Positions 37,304 to 44,618 of a DNA stretch of 44,618 nt are shown here, piece after piece. How positions within the stretch are numbered: position 1 is the stretch's first letter; every line of letters begins with the position of its first letter. The stretch covers positions 1 to 44,618 of the forward strand of contig QHBY01000231.1 in the NCBI GenBank assembly GCA_003244245.1. The letters are read 5' to 3'. Both the position numbers and the translations under genes were made by a program. The DNA comes from Pseudonocardiales bacterium. GTDB lineage: Bacteria; Actinomycetota; Actinomycetes; Mycobacteriales; Pseudonocardiaceae. Under the pieces are notes generated by a model. That model saw nothing but the letters and a program-made list of their open reading frames with translations. It was not told where the DNA came from and did no database searches.

Positions 37304-38494
37304 ATGACTGGGTTCGGAGCGGCCGGCCAGAGCTCGCCGGGCATTCGTGCTCATTCCGGGCAGGTGCTGCTGGCTTCGCTGGGCATGGTTGTGCTGGCCG
37401 TCCCCTTTCTTGTCGCGCTCGGCCTCATCAGCACCAATGTTGGTGGTCTTGCTGTGCTGGTCGGCGCGATGGCGGCGGTCCTGCCAGTGTTGCCGGTGGT
37501 GGCGGTCTTCTTGTGGGTGGACCGCTGGGAGCCCGAGCCGCCGCGGCTGCTGCTCGCCGCGTTCCTGTGGGGCGCGGGGATCTCGGTGCTCGGCGCGGCA
37601 ACGGTTAACGACTCCGCGACAGCGTTCGGGGAGCAGGTGCTCGGCGCGGGAGGTGGTGACCTCGTCGGGGCGGTGATTTCCGCCCCGGTCGTCGAGGAGG
37701 CCTTCAAGGGCACGTTCCTGGTCGGTCTGCTGTGGATGCGTCGCCGCGAGTTCGACGGCGTGGTGGACGGCATCGTCTACGCGGGGCTGGTCGCCACCGG
37801 CTTCGCGTTCACCGAGAACGTTCTCTACTTCGGTCGCGCGTTCGCCATCGACGGGCTGGTCGGCGACGGCGGCGGGGTGGCCATCGTGTTCTTGATGCGC
37901 GGCGTGCTCGCCCCATTCGCGCATCCGGTGTTCACCGCGATGACCGGGATCGCCGTGGGGTTGGCGGTTCGCCGCCGCGACCGGACCCGGTGGGCGCTGC
38001 TGCCCTTCCTCGGGTACTTGGCAGCTGTGGGGCTGCACTCGCTGTGGAACGCATCTGCTGGTTTCGGCTTTCTCCCCACCTTTTACGGGGTAATCATGGT
38101 GCCGCTGTTCGGCGGGTTGGTCGCGCTGGTCCTCTGGCAGCGCCGTCGGGAACAACGGGTGATCTCTGCGGCGTTGCCGGGATTCGCCGGCGCGGGATGG
38201 ATCGCCCCCAGCGAGGTCCCGCTGCTGGCCAGCCAGGCCGGTCGGCGGGGATGGTCTGCCGCGGTGTGCCGCCAAGCGGGCGAAGCCGCCGGCGACGCGG
38301 TGCGCGACTACCAGCATGCCGTCACCGAACTCGCTTTCTCGCAAGACCGGAGGTATCCCGGTGCCGACACCGAGCGGTGGCATCAAGAGGCGTTGGATGC
38401 GCTGCTGGCCGCTCGGCAGCGGGCCCAGCGGGTCCCAAACTACCCGCGAGACTACCCGTTGAGTGAAGCTGCTCACCCGGACCGGCGCGAATAG
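37304..38494 (+). CDS. PrsW family intramembrane metalloprotease
   Basis: WVDRWEPEPPRLLLAAFLWGAG...APVVEEAFKGTFLVGLLWMRRREFDGVVDGIVYAGLVATGFAFTENVLYF (EExxK, FxxxE). Confidence 0.93.
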   Translation: MTGFGAAGQSSPGIRAHSGQVLLASLGMVVLAVPFLVALGLISTNVGGLAVLVGAMAAVLPVLPVVAVFLWVDRWEPEPPRLLLAAFLWGAGISVLGAATVNDSATAFGEQVLGAGGGDLVGAVISAPVVEEAFKGTFLVGLLWMRRREFDGVVDGIVYAGLVATGFAFTENVLYFGRAFAIDGLVGDGGGVAIVFLMRGVLAPFAHPVFTAMTGIAVGLAVRRRDRTRWALLPFLGYLAAVGLHSLWNASAGFGFLPTFYGVIMVPLFGGLVALVLWQRRREQRVISAALPGFAGAGWIAPSEVPLLASQAGRRGWSAAVCRQAGEAAGDAVRDYQHAVTELAFSQDRRYPGADTERWHQEALDALLAARQRAQRVPNYPRDYPLSEAAHPDRRE

Positions 38495-38566
38495 CTCCAG
38501 CGGGGTTAATCTGCGGCAGTCCGGTACCCGCGGCCAGCGCGGGACTGGAACATCTGGAGGACGGCA

Positions 38567-39505
38567 ATGCCGACGATGCCACGGTCGGGTACGCCCGCGC
38601 CCAGCGGCGCGTCGAGCAGAGCAGCCGGCCGTCCGGCCCGACTGGCCGTGGGCGTGGTCTCCGCCGGCCGGGTGGGGTCAGTGCTCGGCGCCGCTGTCTC
38701 CGGTGCCGGGCACGTGGTGGTGGGGGTGAGCGCGGTCTCCCGAGCATCCTTGCGCCGCGCCGCGAAGCTGCTGCCCGATGCGCCGGTGCTGCCTCCCGAC
38801 GACGTCGTGCGGCGGTCCGATCTGGTGCTGATCGCCGTCCCCGACGACGTGCTGCCTGGCCTGGTGTCCGGGCTCGCCACGACCGGGGCGTTTCGGGCCG
38901 GTCAAATCGTCGTGCACACCAGTGGCGCTCGGGGGGTGGACGTCCTGGCGCCGGCGGCCGCGCTCGGGGTGCTCCCGCTCGCGCTGCATCCCGCGATGAC
39001 CTTCACCGGAAGCGCGGAGGACGTCGCGCGGCTGGCGGCGGCCTGCGTCGGCGTCACGGTCGCCGACGAGACCGGCTGGAGCGTCGGCGAGGCGCTGGTG
39101 CTGGAGATGGGCGCCGAGCCGGTGTGCGTCCCGCCGGAGGCCCGACCGCTGTATCACGCGGCGCTGACCCACGGAGCCAACCATCTGGCCACCCTGGTGC
39201 GCGACGCGGTGGAGGCGCTGGAGGGGGCCGGTGTGGTGCCCGCCGAACGGCTGCTGGGCCCGCTGCTGGAGGCCGCGCTGGACAACACGCTGCGCCACGG
39301 CGACCGCGCTTTGACCGGCCCGGTGACCCGCGGCGACCTCGACACAGTACGGCTGCACCTGCGGGTGCTCGCGGACTCCACGCCGCAGCTGCTCGAGTCC
39401 TACCGGGCGCAGGCGATGCGGACAGCCGACCGAGCCGAGGCGGCCGGGCTGCTGGCTCCGGCGGTCGCCATCCAGATCCGGGAAACCCTGCAGGTACGAC
39501 GGTGA
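38567..39505 (+). CDS. Rossmann-like/DUF2520 domain protein
   Basis: GVVSAGRVGSVLGAAVSGAGHVVVGVSAVSR...SDLVLIAVPDDVLPGLV...LHPAMTFTG...ALTHGANHLATLV; directly upstream of panC. Confidence 0.9.
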   Translation: MPTMPRSGTPAPSGASSRAAGRPARLAVGVVSAGRVGSVLGAAVSGAGHVVVGVSAVSRASLRRAAKLLPDAPVLPPDDVVRRSDLVLIAVPDDVLPGLVSGLATTGAFRAGQIVVHTSGARGVDVLAPAAALGVLPLALHPAMTFTGSAEDVARLAAACVGVTVADETGWSVGEALVLEMGAEPVCVPPEARPLYHAALTHGANHLATLVRDAVEALEGAGVVPAERLLGPLLEAALDNTLRHGDRALTGPVTRGDLDTVRLHLRVLADSTPQLLESYRAQAMRTADRAEAAGLLAPAVAIQIRETLQVRR

Positions 39506-40401
39506 CCAGCCGGCTGCGCGGTGAACTGACCGTCCACGAAGATCCCGCTGCGCTGTCCGCGGTGACTCGCTCGCTGCGCTTAGCCGGGCATCCGGTCGTG
39601 CTGGTCCCGACGATGGGAGCGTTGCACGCCGGCCACCGGGCGCTGATTCGAGCCGCCCGGGCCATTCCGAGCGGCCGCACGGTGGTGTCGATCTACCTCA
39701 ACCCCCTGCAGTTCGGCTCCCGCCACGACCTGGACCGCTACCCCCGCAGCTTCGACGCCGACCTCGCGATGTGCCGGGAGGAGGGCGTGGAGCTGGTCTT
39801 CGCGCCCAGCGTGGCAACGATGTCCCCACCCGGCGGGGACACTACCGGGGACACCACCGTGTCACCCGGTGCGCTGGGTGCGCAGCTGGAGGGCGCCAGC
39901 CGAGCGGGTCACTTCGCGGCGGTGCTCACGGTCGTGGCCACGCTGTTCGGGATCGTCGCTCCGGATCGGGCGTTGTTCGGCGAGAAGGACTACCAGCAGC
40001 TGGTGCTCGTGCAGCGGATGGTGGCCGACCTGCAGATGGGTGTGCAGGTCCTCGGAGTGCCCACCGCGCGAGACGCTGACGGGCTCGCGCTATCGTCGCG
40101 CAACATTTACCTGGATGCCGAGGCACGGGGTGCTGCGGTCGCGTTGTCGGCGGCCCTGAGCGCCGGCGCGAAGGCTGGCGGGCAGGGTCATGACGCGGTG
40201 CTCGCAGCAGCCGGTGAGGTATTGGCCAGGCAACCCGCCGTCGCACTGGACTACCTGGCTCTGCGTAACCCCCAGCTCGGGCCGGCCCCGGCACAAGGAC
40301 CGGCCCGGCTGTTGCTGGCCGCTACCGTCGGCACCACCCGGTTGATCGACAACGTCGGCCTGCAGCTGAGTGCCGGCTCGAACGGACGAGGAGCCCCGTG
40401 A
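39502..40401 (+). CDS. panC: pantothenate synthetase
   Basis: [22 protein letters not shown]...[11 protein letters not shown]...[21 protein letters not shown]...[13 protein letters not shown] start. Confidence 0.96.
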   Translation: MTSRLRGELTVHEDPAALSAVTRSLRLAGHPVVLVPTMGALHAGHRALIRAARAIPSGRTVVSIYLNPLQFGSRHDLDRYPRSFDADLAMCREEGVELVFAPSVATMSPPGGDTTGDTTVSPGALGAQLEGASRAGHFAAVLTVVATLFGIVAPDRALFGEKDYQQLVLVQRMVADLQMGVQVLGVPTARDADGLALSSRNIYLDAEARGAAVALSAALSAGAKAGGQGHDAVLAAAGEVLARQPAVALDYLALRNPQLGPAPAQGPARLLLAATVGTTRLIDNVGLQLSAGSNGRGAP

Positions 40402-40784
40402 TGTTCCGGACGATGCTGAAGTCCAAGATCCACCGGGCCACCGTCACCCAGTCGGATCTGCATTACGTGGGGTCGGTGACCGTCGACGAGGACCTCATGG
40501 ACGCCGCTGACCTGCTCCCCGGCGAGCGGGTGGCCATCGTGGACGTGACCAACGGCGCCCGGCTGGAGACCTATGTCATCCCCGGTGCGCGGGGCAGCGG
40601 GGTGGTCGGGATCAACGGTGCCGCCGCGCACCTGGTCGCGCCCGGCGACCTGGTGATCCTTATCGCCTACGCCACGATGGACGAGGCCGAGTCCCGGCAC
40701 TACCTGCCCCGGGTGGTCTTCGTCGACGACGGCAATCGAATCGTGCACGAGGGCAGCAATCCGGCGCACGCCCCGTGCGCCTGA
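40401..40784 (+). CDS. panD: aspartate 1-decarboxylase
   Basis: [39 protein letters not shown]...[21 protein letters not shown] (GS cleavage site). Confidence 0.97.
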   Translation: MFRTMLKSKIHRATVTQSDLHYVGSVTVDEDLMDAADLLPGERVAIVDVTNGARLETYVIPGARGSGVVGINGAAAHLVAPGDLVILIAYATMDEAESRHYLPRVVFVDDGNRIVHEGSNPAHAPCA

Positions 40785-40797
40785 CGGGGACGACCGA

Positions 40798-41595
40798 GTG
40801 CTGCTCACCGTAGACATCGGCAACACCAACATCGTCCTGGGCTTGTTCGCCGTCAATCGGGGGGCCGATGGCGAGGACGCCGCGCTGCTGCACGACTGGC
40901 GGATGCACACCGACGCCAGGATGACCGCCGACGAGATGGCGCTGACCGTCCGCGGACTGCTCGGTAGCTACTCCAGCAAGATCACTGGCATCGCCGCCCT
41001 GTCCACCGTGCCTGCGCTGCTGCGTGAGCTGAAAGTGATGGTGGACCAGTACTGGCCGCAGCTGCCGCGGGTGATCGTCGAGCCCGGGGTACGCACCGGC
41101 GTGCCGTTGCATTACGACAACCCCCGCGAGCTGGGTGCCGACCGGATCGTCAACACGCTGGCTGCCTATACCCTCTATGGCGGCCCGGCGATCGTGGTGG
41201 ACTTCGGCACCTCCACCAACTTCGACGTGATCAGCGAGCGGGGCGAGTTCCTCGGCGGCGCGCTGGCTCCAGGCATCGAGATCTCCATCGATGCGCTCGC
41301 CAGCCGGGCGGCGCAGCTGCTGAAGGTTCAGCTCGTCCGACCACGATCGGTGATCGGCAAGAGCACCGTGGAAGCCTTGCAGTCCGGGTTGCTGTTCGGT
41401 TTCGCTGGGCAAGTGGACGGGTTGGTGCAGCGAATCGCCGCGGAGCTGGCCCCCGGAGCCGAGGCCAGCGTGGTGGTGGTCGCCACCGGCGGGCTGGCCC
41501 CGCTGCTGATCGCCGAGTCCCAGACCATCACCCATCACGCCCCGCACCTCACCCTGCGGGGATTGCGAATGGTCTTCGAACGCAACATCAGCTGA
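40798..41595 (+). CDS. coaX: type III pantothenate kinase
   Basis: LLTVDIGNTNIVLGLF...PRELGADRIVNTLAAYTLYGGPAIVVDFGTSTNFDVI...GIEISIDALASRAAQL. Confidence 0.96.
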   Translation: MLLTVDIGNTNIVLGLFAVNRGADGEDAALLHDWRMHTDARMTADEMALTVRGLLGSYSSKITGIAALSTVPALLRELKVMVDQYWPQLPRVIVEPGVRTGVPLHYDNPRELGADRIVNTLAAYTLYGGPAIVVDFGTSTNFDVISERGEFLGGALAPGIEISIDALASRAAQLLKVQLVRPRSVIGKSTVEALQSGLLFGFAGQVDGLVQRIAAELAPGAEASVVVVATGGLAPLLIAESQTITHHAPHLTLRGLRMVFERNIS

Positions 41596-41738
41596 CCTCC
41601 ATCCGCCCGTCACAGCGAGACAACAGCCATAAGGTTCCAATAGACAGTCAGCTTGGCCTTGGAACTGCGGAAAGGTTCCAATTGGCGGGGGTACGACGCG
41701 CTGCGCGGGCTGGCTGAGCGGATCACTATGTTGTCGGC

Positions 41739-43238
41739 GTGAGCACGGAGCTGACCCATACAGACGACGACCTGCCTGACCAGATGCGGGTGCGCAGGCA
41801 CAAGCGGGAGCGGATGCTCGCTTCCGGGCCGCACCCATACCCCGTTGCAGTGCCGCGTACCCGAACCCTGAAGGAGATCCGCGACGCGTACGTCGGGCTG
41901 CCGCCAGACGCGGTCACCGGTGAACACGTCGCCGTGACCGGTCGGGTTATCTTCCTGCGTACCGCCGGCAAGCTCTGCTTTGCAACGTTGCGCGAGGGCG
42001 ACGGGACCGAGTTGCAGGCAATGCTCAGCCTGGTTAATGTGGGCGCCGACGGACTGGCCGCGTGGAAGGCTGATGTCGACCTCGGGGATCACGTGTCCGT
42101 GACCGGCGAGGTGGTCACGTCGCGTCGCGGGGAGCTGTCCGTGCAAGCCACGCAATGGCAGATGGCGGCCAAGGCGTTACGGCCTCTGCCGACTGCGCAC
42201 AAGGAACTGGCCGAGGAAACCCGCGTCCGCCAGCGTTATCTCGATCTCATCGTTCGCGATGCAGCCCGGCGGACCGCCCGGGTGCGGGCCGACGCGGTTC
42301 GATCGGTCCGGGCGATGCTGCATTCTCTCGACTTCGTCGAGGTTGAGACACCGATGCTGCAGATCGTGCATGGGGGTGCCGCGGCACGGCCGTTTGTGAC
42401 GCACTCCAACGCTCTCGACACCGACCTGTACCTGCGGATCGCCCCGGAGCTTTACCTCAAGCGTTGCGTGGTTGGCGGGATGGAGCGCGTCTTCGAGCTC
42501 AACCGGGTGTTCCGCAACGAGGGCGCGGACTCTACGCACTCGCCGGAGTTCACCATGCTCGAGGTGTACCAGGCCTACACCGACTACGAGGGCATGGCGC
42601 AGCTGACCCGCACGCTGTACCAGACGGTGGCCCGCGACGTGTTAGGATCCACAACACTTCGACTCGCCGACGGCAGCGAGTACGACATCGGCGGCCAATG
42701 GGCGCAGGTCAGCCTGTTCGGTGCAGTCTCGAAGGCCCTTGGCGAGGAGATCAGTCCGCTGACGGGCCGTGCGGAGTTGCTCGGCCACGCCGAGCGAGTA
42801 GGCCTTACGTGCAATCCTGCGTGGCTACCCGGAAAGCTGGTCGAGGAGTTGTTCGAGCACCTCGTCGTGCCCGAGCTGCACGCGCCGACCTTCGTGAAGG
42901 ACTTTCCGGTGGACACCGCCCCGCTGACTCGAGAGCACCGCAACGCTGTGGGTCTGGCCGAGAAATGGGATCTCTACATCCGGTCCGTCGAGTCCGCCAC
43001 TGCCTACTCAGAGCTGATCGATCCGGTCGCGCAACGGGAGCGTTTCGAGTCCCAGGCCGCGCTCACGGCGGCTGGTGATGACGAGGCGATGCCGCTGGAC
43101 GAGGACTTCCTGACCGCGATGGAGTACGGAATGCCGCCAAGTGGCGGCATGGGAATGGGGATCGACCGGCTGCTCATGGCGCTCACAGGTTCGGGTATCC
43201 GCGAGACCATCCTGTTTCCGCTGGTACGACCACAATAG
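41739..43238 (+). CDS. lysS: lysyl-tRNA synthetase, class II
   Basis: [11 protein letters not shown]...[64 protein letters not shown]...[29 protein letters not shown]. Confidence 0.96.
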   Translation: MSTELTHTDDDLPDQMRVRRHKRERMLASGPHPYPVAVPRTRTLKEIRDAYVGLPPDAVTGEHVAVTGRVIFLRTAGKLCFATLREGDGTELQAMLSLVNVGADGLAAWKADVDLGDHVSVTGEVVTSRRGELSVQATQWQMAAKALRPLPTAHKELAEETRVRQRYLDLIVRDAARRTARVRADAVRSVRAMLHSLDFVEVETPMLQIVHGGAAARPFVTHSNALDTDLYLRIAPELYLKRCVVGGMERVFELNRVFRNEGADSTHSPEFTMLEVYQAYTDYEGMAQLTRTLYQTVARDVLGSTTLRLADGSEYDIGGQWAQVSLFGAVSKALGEEISPLTGRAELLGHAERVGLTCNPAWLPGKLVEELFEHLVVPELHAPTFVKDFPVDTAPLTREHRNAVGLAEKWDLYIRSVESATAYSELIDPVAQRERFESQAALTAAGDDEAMPLDEDFLTAMEYGMPPSGGMGMGIDRLLMALTGSGIRETILFPLVRPQ

Positions 43239-43358
43239 CGGACTCCGGTGACAGGTAATTTCGCAATCTGTCCGGAAATGGGCTAACCTACTCGTTGTCG
43301 TTGTGGAGTCGTCGCGCGATGGCTCCGTCCACCACGTCCCTGAGGGAGGACGACGCGC

Positions 43359-43715
43359 ATGGCGCAGAAGGTCACCGTAACCTTGGTCGATGACCTCGAC
43401 GGGGGTACCGCCGAAGAGACCGTTGAGTTTGGTATCGACGGCGTGTCTTACGAAATTGATCTGTCGGCGGGTAACGCGGGGAAGCTGCGTGACTCACTGG
43501 CTGACTATGTCGGCAGCGCCCGCAAGGCGGGCGGTCCAGGCAGGGGTCGCAAGGTTGCAGGTCCGGTCCGCCGGGCTGGTAGTGGTGCCCGTGCATCGGT
43601 GGACCGCGAGCAGAACGCCGCGATCCGCGAGTGGGCCCGCAAGAACGGTTATAACGTCTCAGACCGCGGCCGCATCCCGGCTGAGGTGTTGGAGGCTTAC
43701 CACAAGGGGAACTAA
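43359..43715 (+). CDS. lsr2: Lsr2 family nucleoid-associated protein (paralog 2, canonical lysS-linked locus)
   Basis: [36 protein letters not shown]...[27 protein letters not shown]. Confidence 0.97.
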   Translation: MAQKVTVTLVDDLDGGTAEETVEFGIDGVSYEIDLSAGNAGKLRDSLADYVGSARKAGGPGRGRKVAGPVRRAGSGARASVDREQNAAIREWARKNGYNVSDRGRIPAEVLEAYHKGN

Positions 43716-43725
43716 GCCCCGTATG

Positions 43726-43758
43726 CACCGGTGCCGCCTGGGTAGGGCGGTACCGGTG
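43726..43758. terminator. strong hairpin after lsr2
   Basis: CACCGGTGCCGCC-TGGGTAG-GGCGGTACCGGTG, 13-bp stem with one G:U, 11 nt after the stop. Confidence 0.7.
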
Positions 43759-43799
43759 TGTTGTGTAACCGGCCAAGTGTTCTCCTGTGCGGCCCCGGT

Positions 43800-44315
43800 T
43801 TAGTCTTTAAAGTCCGCCCCATGGTCGGCCCGGCCGGGAATGAGTGCGTCAGCCATGGCTGCTTGGGGGCGCTTGAGTACCCGGACTCCGTAAACGAAGG
43901 TGAGCGCGCCGCCGAGGTAGCCACCGGCGACGAGTAACACCCAGGAGATGACACCGATGGTCAAAGCCAACGTGATGATCTTCCCGCTGGTGTACCCAGC
44001 CAACTGCAACTCGAACGTCCAAGCGAACATGCCGGTGGCACTGGCCATGAGGGTCAGGTGCCACCAGCCTAGCGTGCGCGCGGGCGCATCCGCCGGAATA
44101 CCGAACAAGTCCACCAGGCCGGTGATGATGGTCGGTATGGCGGCGATCAGCCCGACCCCGATTGTGATCACGGATGCGGTGGCCATCGCGGCTTGCTGGA
44201 ACCCGGCCGCGCCGGCCACGAGCATCGCGACGCCAGCGGTATAGGCGCCGATACCGATGTCGGTCAGCGGCGCATGCGCAGGCTTGCCTGCGAAACCCTT
44301 CACCAGACTCACCAT
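43800..44315 (-). CDS. DUF2231-like membrane protein
   Basis: MVSLVKGFAGKPAHAPLTDIGIGAYTAGVAMLVAG... (PAHAxLTDIPIG-type start), four hydrophobic segments. Confidence 0.75.
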   Translation of the reverse strand: MVSLVKGFAGKPAHAPLTDIGIGAYTAGVAMLVAGAAGFQQAAMATASVITIGVGLIAAIPTIITGLVDLFGIPADAPARTLGWWHLTLMASATGMFAWTFELQLAGYTSGKIITLALTIGVISWVLLVAGGYLGGALTFVYGVRVLKRPQAAMADALIPGRADHGADFKD

Positions 44316-44432
44316 CGGACGGCTCCCTCCGTCGAAGCATGAATAACTCAGGGGCAGAATTACCCGCATCACAGTAAACGCGGCGCCCCTGGCAGCGGTT
44401 CATCAATCTGCGCAACTGGCCGCGATCGGGCC

Positions 44433-44618
44433 TCACGAGCGCACCAGCAGGGCGGCCCGGTCGACGCTCATCCGCATGCCTCGCACCTCGCCCACCGGAT
44501 CGCCGGCGAGTTGCGCTTGCTGAGGGGTGTCCGAGCTGATGATGACGGTGCGGCCTGAACACGTGTCCTCGGCGCGGTCGTCGATGAATACCCGACCGAC
44601 GTCGACCGCGCGGTTCTT
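44433..44618 (-). CDS. C-terminal end of a diacylglycerol-kinase-like lipid kinase (partial)
   Basis: VGRVFIDDRAEDTCSGRTVIISSDTPQQAQLAGDPVGEVRGMRMSVDRAALLVRS*; QxxGDPVG near the C-terminus. Confidence 0.5.
   Translation of the reverse strand, partial: KNRAVDVGRVFIDDRAEDTCSGRTVIISSDTPQQAQLAGDPVGEVRGMRMSVDRAALLVRS

Noticed and set aside
37298-38476. 392-aa minus-strand ORF opposite prsW, and 345-aa minus ORF 4092..5129 opposite the GH13 gene
   Set aside because: Antisense shadows with composition typical of GC-rich third-position bias.

Overview
High-GC actinobacterial chromosome segment; gene content and order suggest Pseudonocardiales, which is an inference. It falls into two parts. (1) About 1-23 kb is an accessory region that is heavily decayed. 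Intact genes include an FAH-family hydrolase, an Lsr2 paralog, a GH13 trehalose-synthase-like enzyme, GNAT, a 1014-aa BTAD/AfsR-type regulator plus a BBE-type FAD oxidase, a VapBC-like TA pair, GDT1, an XRE regulator, MarR and an isochorismatase. Between them lie many recognisable gene wrecks: Rpf, LLM flavin oxidoreductase, TenA-like, SIMPL partial duplicate, MFS, an NTF2-like lipoprotein with three in-frame TAGs, glutamate dehydrogenase with an internal deletion, duplicated LuxR regulators, an acyl-CoA ligase tail and an FAD monooxygenase. (2) About 23-44.6 kb is a conserved and mostly intact block: MFS/MarR, ppa, PBP4-type dacB, DUF2342 protease, tilS, hpt, ftsH, folE-folP-folB-folK, DUF3180, DUF6779, prsW, DUF2520, panC-panD-coaX, lysS, lsr2. 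It is interrupted by a group II intron whose reverse-transcriptase ORF has been almost completely deleted. The most interesting signals are the ORF-deleted group II intron, the triple-amber lipoprotein gene, a perfect 24-bp inverted repeat between divergent ppa and dacB, a 15-bp hairpin between folB and folK, and a 5-kb regulator/oxidase cassette bracketed by copies of the 3' end of a SIMPL gene. I found no convincing novel multi-gene defence or biosynthetic system, no CRISPR array and no tRNA or rRNA genes. All family calls come from motif recognition by eye; no searches were run.
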